DNA of 64,000 bases from Sternotherus odoratus (taxonomy: Eukaryota; Chordata; Testudines; Kinosternidae): assembly GCA_032164245.1 (NCBI GenBank), contig JAVMKO010000003.1, positions 87,588,390-87,652,389 of the forward strand, in the 5' to 3' direction. Below, one piece after another: positions 46,441-57,871 of this stretch (within the stretch, counting starts at the first letter, position 1; the number at the start of each line of letters is the position of its first letter). The notes below the pieces were generated by a model. That model ran no database searches and was not told where the DNA came from. It saw only the letters and a program-made list of their open reading frames with translations. Made by a program: the position numbers and the translations under genes.

Positions 46441-46915
46441 AAGAGAGGATCCTCATCTCATGGGTACTCCCTCATTGCTGGTCACGGCACTGCACAGAGC
46501 CCTTGTCTCTGGTACCCTCTATAAGGCTTTTCCTCAAATCTGCAACTGTCTACCTCCCCTTAGGACATTCTTGGCGTGGCCTTCTGGTCAAGTCACATAA
46601 AAGTCTAAAGCCTTTCTAGGGAAGTATGAGTAAGTCCAAATGGAGGTTCAAACAAGTGTTCAAACTAATGGCCCTTCCACCCCCTCACTAGTTCCCCTGT
46701 CTGTTAAGCCTTAGCCCAGAGCTTCTCCCCTCACTAGAGAGACCTCTCTCTCATAACTCAGCTCCCTCAGGCTACTTATAAGGCCTAATTTTGCTTTCTC
46801 TAGGCGGGAGGTAATTAGTTAATCACTTTCCCCAGCTGCAGAGCATGACTAATTGGGGTTCTTCCCCTTGCCTTGCAGCGGATGGTGGTTAAGCCCCATT
46901 ATACATACTCAGTAG
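46440..46915 (-). repeat. Possible LTR-derived fragment
   Basis: GC-rich segment with a minus-strand TATA-like 'ccttataagtagcc' and the same texture and order as the solo LTR at 27519-28203 ('ccccagctg...cat/cct...caat'). No termini or duplication identified. Confidence 0.3.
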
Positions 46916-46949
46916 CCTTTCGGGATTGTTGAAAAAATTAGTTCTTGTG

Positions 46950-47125
46950 TACAGTTTTCAAAAGTACCCAAAGTGATTTATGAGCTTGTCTCAGTGTCAA
47001 AAGTAACTTGGGAAGCAAAGTCCCGTTGACTTTCAATGCGTCTCAGCCACCTGTGTGTCTAAGTCACTTTTGAAAATTGAACTTGGGCTCCTAAGTCACT
47101 TATGTGCTTTCGAAAATTTGATCCC
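46950..47125. repeat. 'ttttcaaaagtg' palindromic repeat, copy 2
   Basis: 'cagttttcaaaagtaccc', 'aagtcccgttgactttcaat', 'gtctaagtcacttttgaaaa' and 'gctttcgaaaatttgatccc' repeat the pattern of 41620-41930. Confidence 0.6.
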
Positions 47126-48669
47126 ACGTCTGTAGGGTGCTTTGTAGAAGGCAACGTATACATGCTAAGTATTATTATTTGGCCAAATTGTGAAGTCAGT
47201 TTCACTTATACTGTCTTCACTCGAACTTTTATTGACTTCATTAGGAGTTTGATGGAATAAGGAAGAGCATCACAGGATTTGTCCCATAATTGTAGTTTCT
47301 TTTCTAACATATTTGGTAAGGCACACTGCTGTTTCACTGTCCGTGAAAATTACTCTTGAATTACAGCCTGTTTATTGGACTTTCCTGAAAAGTATCAAGA
47401 ATGCAAAAGGTCAGGATCTCTTTATTTCTGGCTGTTTGATTGAACAGCCTTTCCAAAATATTCTGGTAGGCTTTTCTAGTGAGAAGTGCTCCTCCAAAGG
47501 TTGAGAGTGTCTGTCTGTTCAGCCAATCACACAAAAAGTTTGGATCCTTCTCCTTTTGGAGCTTCAGAATATGGCTGGAAATCTAAGAACTGTCTTTCTT
47601 GTGAGTTTCAAGTACTTGCTGCCTTCAGTTGAGCCAGAAAATCAAGAAAACCAGCCTTTCTTGTGTTATTTTGGCTCATCCAGTTTCTGATCCCCGCCAG
47701 AACTAGGAATGTGTAGATTCGGTAGAATGGAAAATAATAGTTCAAGTTGATTTTGGGGCTAAAGATTATGTCAATTATTATTTTTATCCTTTCCTATTCC
47801 AGGGTTTCCCTTAAAATATTTAAGAGCAAAAGAACATTTTATTTTAATTGTGATTTGATCCTACAGGACTGATCCTGTAGAATTTAGAGTTCCGGTTAAA
47901 ATGGAAGGTTCAAAATCTGCCTATGTTTGGTACCTTCTATATGGCTGCTTTGTAGAGAGCCATTCCAAACCCTGCCACAAAAGCAATCTGAAAATAGGGG
48001 AATAAGTAATTATAATACCTCTTCTCTCCAATTCCTCTGAGAAATTGAAATTGGGGCAGAGATGTAATAAAAACAGGAAAAGTGGGATTTTGATCTTCTA
48101 GTTACAATAAAGTTTTAGTAATATTACGTAGAGGATTTAAAGCACTTTGAATTTGAATAGTACAATGGAAATATTAGAGGGCCAATCCTGCAAGAAGTGC
48201 TGAACGTACTCCTCCCACTTACTGATCAAAACCAGTTTCAGCCTATTGCACTTCACTGGAGTTACTCTTGACTTGCACCACATTAAGTGAGAGGACAGTT
48301 GGGCCTATTGACTTCAGTAGGAGTTTTAAGGCAAACGACGTGCTTATGGCTCAGAAAGAGTCTGTGTCAGAACTGGAATTCAATGCGGGAGTTCCTGGCT
48401 CACTGTCCTATGCCCAGGTCATGGAACGTGCTGCTCTCTCTGATCACCACTCTCACTCCATCATAAGAATCAAGATATGAAAGTGTCAAAGTGAGCTAGA
48501 AAACTCAGGGGTAACATGTTCAGGGAGTACAATCCCATGGCAGATGCTCTTAAGCATTTTAGAGGTACTGTACTTTGTGCATAAACCTTAAAAGAGAGTT
48601 TTGCCCACTTGACGTGCATATGAGGACTGGAGGCAGGATTCATTCCTTTCATTTAGTATCAGGGCATGC

Positions 48670-48925
48670 TGCAGTCATCAGTATTGACAAACCAAAAAAT
48701 CATGAGATTAAAAAAATTGTAGAGGGTTCGTTCAACCTATCTTCTGGATTTTGAGCCTGTAGAGTTCATGTTTTCACATTTTCCCCACAACCAGGAGGGC
48801 AAGGAACTTTTCAAAAACAAGTAAAATTAAAAGTGAGATTATCATGCGACTCCAGGATCTGGGGCTTTTAAGAAAAACAACAAATATCACAAGACTGTCA
48901 GTAAAATTGCAAGAGCTGGCAACAC
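48670..48925. repeat. 'tcatgag...' dispersed repeat, copy 3
   Basis: Begins 'cagtcatcagtattgacaaa' and ends 'gagctggcaacactg', imperfect inverted ends of type cagtgttggcaac. Block order equals that of 12990-13300. Flanking 8-mers do not match, so any target duplication has decayed. Confidence 0.6.
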
Positions 48926-50429
48926 TGTGGAAAATGGAATACATTAGGAGTTAAAGGAAGAACCATCCCATGGTGATCGGTAGAGTTAGAGAAACAGGGG
49001 CAAACAATAAACTGAAGCATACAATGTAAAACAAGTTAAGCAAAAGTGTCTGAAACCAGAAAAACCTTCCAAACTTTCCTGTGTGCTGCCAAACAATTCT
49101 ATAAACTATAAAGCCATCTGCTGCTTGTCGGTTTACAGATGCTTCTAACATTTTGTGAAAAAATTTGCTTTGGAAGCTTAATAATGTGACTGTTGCTCTT
49201 TAAAATAATGATGTGGTGTCAGTCATCCAAGTGGCATGTTTAAAAGGAAATTCCTCCCTGGCATAATGAGGATAATGAGGAGCTGCTGACAGTTTTTACA
49301 TAAAATGGGTAATTGATTATTGAGCCTTTGCAGATGAGAAACCTGGATCTTGTTATAGAACATTTATTTACTCTGTGAACTCCAATGGTTTTTAAAAGGA
49401 AAATGACCCCCGTGCCTTTCAAGGAAAATGAAGAGCTTAATTATGGCTGTCCTGTGTAGTAGGTACAGGAGAGTGGAGAAGAGGGAATAGGGAGCTTCTA
49501 AGTACCTCCCTGCTTCAGTTCACCCACACAGAAGGCAGATGTAATTGGGTTCCTAAGGAAGTGCTAGGTGAGATTACCAGTCTGGCTCCAGATTGGGCAA
49601 CAGTGTGGACGAGGGGTGGAGACATGGATTTGTGCTTTCCCCTCCCCCTCATGTGCACTGTCCCACCCACCGACAGGGAGCAGAGAGAGCGAGCGAGCAC
49701 AGTCTACACTTGTAGAAAAAGTAACTGCTAAGGATGATCCTCCCATCCCTTCCCCAAGTACCCCCATGCAGTGTGCTTACTCCTCACTACACTGCATAAT
49801 ACCTCAAGTGCCCCTGGCAGGATTGCTCTTCCTTTTCCGTCTCCGTCTCCGTCTCAGTGGCTTCGTTTAGAACTTTAAGCATACAGGTCGGTTTAGTTTA
49901 CAAAACTGATTCAATCTGTTTTTATCCCAGCTAGTTAATTTCACACTCCGTGGTTATCTTGGGCCTGAGGAAATATCTGGCTGAATACCCAGAAGCAAGA
50001 TAGTGATGGGAACGGGGTCCGAGAAATTTAATTTTGCAGCCTGGTAGCCAGCCGTGATTATTAGTGCTGTGAAAAACGATAGTAACGTGGGAAGCCAGGG
50101 CTGTGGTCTGGATGCTGTGTGACTGAGCACAAGGTTCTGAAATGTTCCTAAGCATTTGCAGTAGATCAGCTGAACAATGCTGTGTGTTCTGGTGGATTTC
50201 TGCATGTCCCCTGCTGCAGGAAATTTGCTTGTTGATTTCCGGCTGGATTTCACAACATCTGTGGGTCTTTTTTACAGGGAGAGTTCAATTCCAAGCTTCA
50301 ACAAAAGCCTCTGCATTTTAACTCATTGTGATGCAGCTTCTTACCCCTTCTATTTGTCTACTGATCCCTTATCTCCCTTTAATTTTGTCTTTTACTTGAG
50401 CATGTAAGCCAGTGGGCTAACTCTCTGGC

Positions 50430-50640
50430 CCATGCATAAAAACCACTCTCCAGCCACAGATTTTCAGTTCTGTTTTCTTCAGGGCTTTGGTTTCTTCAGA
50501 ATAAAACTATTTAACACAAGTTCAGCATATCAACCACATCCTTTCCCCCTCACCCAGTGACTTCTGCAGGGGCCTGTCTACCCCTTAAAAGATTCCAGGC
50601 CTGTGCAGCCTGAGTCAAGGCGAGCGTTTCTGCTTCCTTC
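50430..50640. repeat. Dispersed repeat of unknown class, copy 2
   Basis: Aligns by eye with 24790-25060 (shared 'ctggcccatg', 'accactctc', 'ttcagttctgttttcttcag', 'ctatttaacac'). LTR origin suspected only. Confidence 0.5.
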
Positions 50641-53277
50641 TCGTTCATAACTTGCTCCCTGCAGAATTACACTCTGCAGACCATTCCACTGAGACGCTTT
50701 TGTAAACTAGCTTCTCTCCCCTGACCCAAAGATTCCTGTAGATTCCCTTCCACAAGGCCTCTTGCACACTGTGCTGCTGATACAAGTGGTGATAAAGAGT
50801 TAGAGGTCCACAAGAGGCTACCCCCATGTTGTTAATTAACCATGTCAGTGTTTTCCCATAGGGAAAAATCCCTCTTCTTCTCACAGCAGTTCCGTTTTTG
50901 CAGTAAGCTCTGATAACCATATGCTGTTTGCAACACACATTTTCTATAGCATTACCCACTGAGTTACACTTCTGTTTCTGGAGGGGATGACTTTGCTGTT
51001 GATGTGGATTAAATGCCTGAGTTGCAGCTCTAGCTGTTCTCTCTTCCTGAGCCTGCTGTGTTGCTGTTTCCTTGTGTGCTCCTCTAGCATTAGAAATAAT
51101 ACTACGAGAACAGTATGAGACAATGCTCTGATAGATTGAGAAAAACATTGGTCTTTCATTATTAAATATCCCTAGCAATTAACAACAAGTTAACAGTAAA
51201 TTTATGAATATGCAGGGAGTTGTTTCTAAACATTATGGCCAGTATTTTCAGAAGGGTTCGACAGCCACCATTGGGGACGGTGGTTTAAAAAGACTTCAGT
51301 TACCACTCAAAATAAATTGTCAAATTTTCAGAAGAGCTCAGCATATTTGGGTATCACTTCCTTTTGAAAATCAGGCCACAGTGTCACAGTAAGAGGTGCT
51401 GGATGGTGAGCATATTGTAACCCTGAAGGTCCATCATTTAGGTGTCTACACAGCAGGAGTGGAACTTTCTTTGGTTCTAGTTGTGGGTGCTCAGCCTCAG
51501 AACATCTGGCCCTTAGGAAAATATATTCTAAATATAAATGTAATATTGACTGAAGCTCTGAATGAGGCATTAACATGTGCTTTGTTTTTAAAAGGGTAAT
51601 TGGTGGGTGGATTGCCTTGGTCCAAGTGATTGCTCACTGTCCGAATCTGGTACAAGGTGATAGTGACTAAAAGTTACTCCCATCTGATGGCTGTTTCAGA
51701 TCATTTTATAAAATGAGTTGGTCCTCTTGGTCCAGTTCCTAGTGGACAGATGTCCAAATCAGAAAACAGCACCTCATAGCTTGTGCTGGTATACCGTGGA
51801 AATGGGTATGGAGAAACAGATAACTACAGCCAAGTCCATAATGTTGTAAGATTAGTCTGGAAATAAAGAATGACAAAATCTAGTTAGTGTAAACTGATTG
51901 TGCTAGATAACCCAGTAAGTGAAGAGGAATGAACTGTTTGTCTTCATTCCCACAATGTGTGAAAACAGATAAGTGCATGCTGTGCATAATAATGACCAAT
52001 GACACACTGGGCTCAAGTTCCCCATTGCTAGACCACAGCATTGGTCCTAATCCTTTATCCCTGATCCTGAGATAAAGTAGTGTAACTGTTGTCTAACACG
52101 TTATTTGTCTTTCATCTACTAATCTTTACAGTGAAGAAATGCTGCTTATCTTTTGGGAATGGATTAGAGATGTAGTAACACAGAGGGTGGAAGGCAGGAC
52201 AAAGAGATCCAGAAATGGCCACTTGACGTGCAAACTGTGGTTCTAATATGATCTTAATTGTAAGAGCTGGTACACTGCTTGCCACTGATTGTCAAAAATA
52301 GCTACCTCCAATGTCAAAGGTAGCTATTTTTAGAAAAACTTTAACTATGCACTTTGCTCCTATATTTTTCCAAATATTGTGCTTCTCACTAACAGACAAG
52401 TAATACATTTGTGATTTTGACACACGCTTACTGTTCTATAAAGTGTTTTTCAAAAAGGTCAGGAAGGTTGCCTTGAGACCAAACAAGTACTGGGCTAGAC
52501 TGATGGAGTACAATAGAATTTCCATTGAGCAAGCACCTAGACACAACCATACGATGTAGAATTTTATGGAGACTACAAAATCTACTTTGATTTAGGAATT
52601 ATTGATTCTTGACAACACAATCAGTTCTGGCAGTCACAATCAGAGTCAGTGCAAGGGCGGGTGAGTATTCCCATGCCAGATAATATTCCATTTACTTTGC
52701 CTTCAGTTCTACCTGAAGAATAGAAGTACCATGAGGAAGATACTCAAATCAAGTTACCATTTCTAGCAAACATGCTGTGGCACAGGAGAATGAGCTGCTG
52801 CAGCTGAAATTTCCAGCCACTGCCGGGTTTGGTAACCACTGAACCTGCGACTATGGAGATGCCCTGGTTTATAGAACAGTCACAAATTTAATACAATACG
52901 GTTTGCTGCTCTCAAGGGAAGGGAAAAGAACCTCAGGGAATTTGTTAGAGGGGAGATTGGTGCTCCTAGATCCTAACACTAACTCAGACTGTAGTTAGCA
53001 GGCCAATCAATGCTACTGCAAGTCAAGGGTGGAACTCCGAAACCTTATGGGATAGGTCAAAAATGAGAGAAGCAGGGTAAGTGCTCCATCCTCCATAAAA
53101 AGGTCTTCAGTTGAGACCTAGTGTAACATTTCATTGGGGTGGTGCATTGTTATTAGATAAGAGAAGAGGAATTCTCTTCCGATTCCCAAGAGGTTAAGCA
53201 GCAGCATCTAGCTTGTCGTTGCATTTACATTGTGTATGTCTGTGTCAGTCGGCTTCTGTTCACTTTCTTCTTTATAG

Positions 53278-53511
53278 AGAGCACTGTTAACTGTCCTGAA
53301 AAACCGACATCCCATGCTCCACCGCCACCTAAGTCTAAGCCTAAACCTAAAAAAGCATCAATACCTTCAAAAAATGTTGCTGCTGCTGCCACCACCACCA
53401 GCCATAAGAGTAATGAAGTGCCTCATGTTAAAAAAAAAGTCAAGGCTCCTGCTAAGCAGCCCCCTGTCCCACCTCCCAAGCCAACAGGTCACAATGCAAA
53501 TCGAGAAGCTG
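53278..53511 (+). CDS. PHACTR2: PHACTR2 coding exon: proline/lysine-rich region
   Basis: Phase 1-1 exon of 234 nt (78 codons) after TTTATAG and before GTGAGT, a consensus donor. It encodes a low-complexity stretch with HAPPPPKSKPKPKKAS, an alanine/threonine run from a GCT/GCC/ACC repeat, then HKSNEVPHVKKKVKAPAKQP and PVPPPKPTG. PHACTR2 orthologues have the same alternating PKPKPKK and VPPPKPT blocks. The proline clusters could be SH3 or WW ligands (inference). The apparent Met upstream at 53232 lies in the intron and is not a start. The trinucleotide run near 53380-53402 (GCT GCT GCT GCC ACC ACC ACC) is a likely site of length variation between species. Confidence 0.93.
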
Positions 53512-53811
53512 GTGAGTACTGGCTAGGCAGTGTGGGGTGCATGTGCATGGGGATGCTTGTGCTAATTATTCTCTGTGTAAATTGTAATTACTAATGAATC
53601 TGCACTTTAGTAGCTCTCCACTGGGCTCATGCTCTGCTGTATAAAAGCTCCTCTGAAAATGGAGAAATCACATTGCTATCTAACGTCTGTATATGTGAGA
53701 TTAAGTACTACACAGAGGTGATGTAGAATATTCAGTTAACTGCAAAAACTGAGGGGAGAGGTGTTGGGAGAAGCTGCAGGGGAAAGGGTGAGACCAAATG
53801 TATCTTAGCCC

Positions 53812-53829
53812 CCCCCCCCCAAAAAAAAA
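53812..53829. repeat. Short C-run joined to an A-run
   Basis: About 10 C followed by 9 A; an unstable simple repeat in the intron 300 bp after the proline-rich exon. Confidence 0.8.
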
Positions 53830-55329
53830 TTGCTCTGGGAAATGTATCATTACATATTTCTCCTGGAAATAACTAAAATTTCAATACATTTTATAAGACT
53901 ACACGTTCTCTTAAGAGGGTAGAATCTAAAACCACTGAGTTAGCCCTAGAGACTCAAATATATTTGCTTCTAGCTGCTAGAATGGGTTACAGCTCATTGA
54001 AAAAGTCCAACTATTCCCTCCATTGATTGATAGTTTGGAAAGATACAGAATACCCTTATCATGACAAAATAGGCTACCAGAGAAATCGGAGACATACCGA
54101 CCCATTGGGATACTGTTTAGCTATCATTTAGCATTGATATTGTAAGCAGTCAAGTCTACAACACTAATATCCTTTGACTGAGAGTGGTTACAAATGATAG
54201 GATGACAAAAAAATATTAAAACCACCAGAAGGCAATTAAAACACTAGTGAGTTTGTAATCAGTGCACTTTGTTTATGCACTAGGCCAACTGGAAAGCACA
54301 TCCAGTGCCTGCATTTTTCTCTCTAAATATATCACCATTGATAGATTGCAGATGTTGGCAAGTTTTGTATTTGAAGCATGAAAGAAGAATCCTATTGAAG
54401 ACACTACAAAGCTGCTCAAGTTTTGATAGTCACGTTGCCAGAAAAAGTCTCATTCATGAACTTGGCTTTAACTACACCAGTTACCCAAATGTTCACTTTT
54501 AACCTGGAATGCATAGCTTGAATTCCACATTCAGGTGGAAAACTAAGTTTTTGTAAGGTTGGAAAACTTTCTGACAAAGTAAAGCCAATCGTTTTTTATA
54601 GAAATAAAGCAATGGATTTAAGTGAAGGTGATTAGATCCATATTATCAATTTAGGTAAATAATTATTTTACTTGATTATTTAAAATAGGTGCTATCCTGG
54701 GACCTGATTCTGTCCTCAGTGATTTTGGTACAATTCCTACTCATGGGAGGATTTTGTGCTTACAAATTCAAAATTATGTGCCAAAAAAATTAAAATACTG
54801 CACCAAAAAATTAAAATATACTCCAAATTCTGCAAATGTTATTTGTCAACATAATGCAATATAATCACACCAGTTTCAATTGTTTTGGTAAGTTATTTAA
54901 ACTACAATACAGGAAAAAAGTCACAATAACTATTCAGCATTTCCTAAACACATGAAAGTTAAGTTACAAATATTGGGTAACTAATACCCTGCATTCCAGT
55001 TATAATCCTGGATTTTCATTTAAATGACATTACAGAACACCAAACTGTAGGGGGTTGGGGGGGAAGTAGAACGTAATTTTAAGGGCATGTCTCCACTGGC
55101 AACACGAAAGCACTGTGTGGAAGCTGTTTTTGTATCATGAGCTTATTTCACTGTAATAAGTTTGGTCAATAGCTGTATTTTGGTTCCCATCATAATCTGC
55201 TGTTTTAAGGATACTGTTAAGTGCATTTCTGTTACACACTTTTAGTCTTCTGTTCTACTCTGTAGCAGGAAGGTCTGGTGACTGTCTGGCCTAGTGGTGA
55301 GCTCATGACTTTACAAGTTCTGCCAGTTT

Positions 55330-56050
55330 AGTTATCCCAGAAGAAGCCCTTGCTGCAGCCTTGTTCACCCCTTCATGTTCCAGTTGCTCCCTCAGAGCTC
55401 ATCACTACAGAGGGCTGGGGGGAGGCAACTTGGGGGGACCCACATGACCTTCACCCACTCCAACAGGTACCAGCGCAGGGTCCCCAGAGTCTCTCAGTGT
55501 GGCCAGCCCCAGTTACTGAGTTATTCCAAATTATGTATCCTCTGGCCTTTTCCTATCAGTCTGATGCTCCTCAGTTTGGGACATGGCTGCGAGCTAAGCA
55601 GACTCTCATCCGTCTCTTAGGGTATGTCTACACTGCAATTAAAAGCCCATGGCTGGCCTGTGTCAGCTGACTGAGGCTATGTAATTGTGGTGTAGATGTT
55701 CAGGCCTTGGCTGGAGCCCAGGCTCCAGGACCCTGTGAGGTGGGAGAGTCCCAGAGCTTACCCAAGCTCTGTAATTGAACAGCCTCTCAGCCTGAGTCCC
55801 AGGAAACCAGGTCAGCTGGCATGGGCCTGCCCTGGGTGTCTAACGGCAATGCAGACATGTCCTCAGTGTCCAGTTCAGTTAGTCAGTCTTAGGGTTTTCA
55901 ACTCTCAAAGAGCGAGGGAACCCAAATCCCCCTTCACAAAGCTGTTGCCACTCCCCTCACAGTTCTCAGCATCAGCCTTGTTTCCTCAAGTGCAGTGCAG
56001 AGCAGTTAATTCCCCTGCCCACTTTCTTCTGGGCTGCCAATGTACTTAAA
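55330..56050. repeat. GC-rich repeat-like segment invaded by a TIR element
   Basis: Pyrimidine-biased, GC-rich sequence flanking the element at 55620-55862, similar in texture to 21870-22150. No termini were recognised; ORFs here match nothing I know. An LTR-type origin is possible. Confidence 0.3.
55620..55862. mobile_element. TIR element, 'ggtatgtctacactgca' family, copy B
   Basis: Left end 'gggtatgtctacactgcaat', right end 'ggcaatgcagacatgtcc', imperfect inverted repeats. Flanked by TTA on the left and TCA on the right, compatible with a decayed 3-bp duplication. Interior 'cccatggctggcc' and 'ggagcccaggctccaggacc' match copy A at 43022. Confidence 0.7.
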
Positions 56051-56309
56051 ATGTTTCTCAACTGGGAACATGCTTTGTATCTGTTGAGGCACAGGGCCTC
56101 CTACCGCAGTATTGCTCTATTCCTCACCCTGATTCAGTGTGGGGCCTGATGACCCCATTCCATGCTCAGAATGTTAATACACTGATCTGTTATGTGAGTC
56201 TTTTTTAAATGCTTCCATTCACTGTCTTATTTTAATGCATTTCCCCGTTCGACAAAAGTGTTTGAGTTCACAAGTGTTTTGATTAAAAGGATTTAATTGT
56301 ATGTTTTTT

Positions 56310-56510
56310 AAGTGAGAGTCAGAATTCTTGTATTCTCTCCCAGTTTACCACTGACTCATTGTGTGACCTTGGGCATAACAGCTAGCCATGCCTCAGTTTC
56401 CCCATCTGTAAAATGGGGGAGAAAAGCCTTACAAGAAAATTGCAAGACTTAATTGGATGATATTCATGAAGTGCATTCAGATTTTCATATGAAAAGTGCT
56501 ATGGAATGAC
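56310..56510 (+). repeat. MIR-like SINE
   Basis: 'gtttaccactgactcattgt', 'gtgaccttgggcataacagc', 'tgcctcagtttccccatctg' and 'taaaatgggggagaaaagcc': a well-kept MIR core on the plus strand. Confidence 0.75.
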
Positions 56511-56794
56511 AATAATGATCATAATATAATACCCTGACAAAAAAATAATAGGAAAGTTTAGTTATAAAGATCATTAACTTTAGGTACAGACTAACTGGGA
56601 TTATTTGTATCTTTATGGGGCCAACAGTGTTTAGAAGAGAGGAACTAGGGAAATTTTCACTGGAGCTAGTTCTCCACAGAATGCCTGCAACTAATTCTGA
56701 CAGATACTCTGCGCGCACGTACATCTACAGGGGGATGTACAGTACAATCATGCTTTAATGACTGTGAAATAAGACTTATACATAGATGAAGTAA

Positions 56795-56955
56795 CATTTT
56801 CAAAAGCCCCTAAATGATTTAGGAAACTAAGTTTCATTGTCAAGAGTAACTTAGCACCGATATGCTTATGTCCCACTGAAAGTCAGTAGGTCATAAGGCT
56901 CTGAGTCACTTTTGAAAATGAGACAGGCTTCTGTCACCCAAGCACTTCTGAATTT
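56795..56955. repeat. 'ttttcaaaagtg' palindromic repeat, copy 3
   Basis: 'cattttcaaaagcccctaaa' at the left, 'gtcacttttgaaaatgagac' at the right, with 'gtcccactgaaagtcagt' between; same family as 41620 and 46950. Confidence 0.6.
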
Positions 56956-57059
56956 TTTTCCTGATGTGTAGCTAGCTATTCAGTCAGGACAACTGTGTTA
57001 TTATTTTAAACAACTGGATTTTAAAGATTATTACTAGGCATTGACCTGGTGGTCACCAC

Positions 57060-57205
57060 ACAGTGATGACAGTCAGGATCTCTAACCTCAGCTCTAGTGA
57101 CCTTGGGCAAGTACTTACATCTTCTGCCTCTACCTACCTCACAGGGGACTTGTGAGGATCAATTACTTAGCTGATGTTTGTCAAATGCTTAGAGTTATAG
57201 AAGTA
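57060..57205 (+). repeat. MIR-like SINE fragment
   Basis: 'tgaccttgggcaagtactta', 'ctacctcacaggggacttgt', 'gaggatcaattacttagctg' follow the MIR core and tail order. Ends about 110 bp before the large PHACTR2 exon. Confidence 0.7.
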
Positions 57206-57315
57206 CGAAATATAGTTACTTTATTATTAAAAAGGCAATTCAAAATACAGTTAAAATGGTTTAAAGAAAAACTGCATTTCTGAGGTTGTAAAATGTTTGT
57301 TCTTTCTCATTTTAG

Positions 57316-57871
57316 CGAGCTCCTCTCACGTAAAAAAATCACTCGTCTCCAAATCATCTTCCTCACAATCTTCTTCGTCCACATCATCTCATCCGAAAGC
57401 CTCTAAGGAGACAGCACCTAGTAAAACGGGCACATCAGGGACTTCCAAAGGCAAGAAAAAACCTGGGAAGCAGTCAACGCCACGAACCCGTGCAGATGGG
57501 GATGTTTCTTCCACCTCCAATGCAGCAGCCAATAGTTTAGAAACAAAGGTGGAAAACTCTCAACCAGAGGAACCTCCCTTTATAATTTCTGAAGCTGAAG
57601 ACACCGACCAGCAGAGCAAACTGATTGTCCCTCCTCCTCCCACTGCTCCACCTCCTCCACCGCCACCACTGCCTTCCTCTCCTTCTTCAGCCCGTCATTC
57701 CACTGACTCCTCAGAAACACCAGATGTACCCATTAACACCGAATCAGGCCCGTCTGTTCCAGGCTCAGATTCTAATCCTCGTCTCCAGACTGAACATGAA
57801 ACAGACAATGAAAACCTTAGCAGTGCAGCCCCAGACAATAGCCTGGATAGGAGTGAAGAAAACACAACGTA
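57316..57871 (+). CDS. PHACTR2: PHACTR2 large central coding exon
   Basis: The largest exon (556 nt) opens after TTTTAG with the second and third bases of an Ala codon and encodes about 185 residues. It starts SSSHVKKSLVSKSSSS, runs through a Ser/Thr/Lys-rich stretch with HPKASKETAP and GTSKGKKKPG, and has a polyproline track (VPPPPTAPPPPPPPLP) near its middle, then an acidic/Asn-rich tail (TEHETDNENLSS). This is the fast-evolving middle of PHACTR2, so similarity is strongest at its first third. The donor GTAAGT starts at 57872, leaving TA as a split codon that is completed as Tyr by T at 60125. If the intron is not removed, the codon becomes TAG and translation stops there. The Met at 57297 is intronic. 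Confidence 0.92.

Larger units (their letters stand above)
46255..53277 (+). other. PHACTR2: PHACTR2 intron (7.0 kb)
   Basis: From donor GTAAAC to acceptor TTTATAG. Besides the repeats listed, 47126-48669, 48926-50429 and 50641-53277 hold nothing identifiable; 49560-49870 is GC-richer without a recognised element. Confidence 0.9.
53512..57315 (+). other. PHACTR2: PHACTR2 intron (3.8 kb)
   Basis: From donor GTGAGT to acceptor TTTTAG; repeats listed above, otherwise AT-rich DNA with no feature. Confidence 0.9.

Noticed and set aside
49568..49870. 100-codon ORF in a GC-richer intron patch
   Set aside because: No recognisable domain, no splice signals and low complexity; probably chance.
53232..53277. 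Methionine codons upstream of exons at 53278, 57316 and 60125 as alternative starts
   Set aside because: Each lies before a good acceptor AG, and the exons join in frame to the preceding ones.
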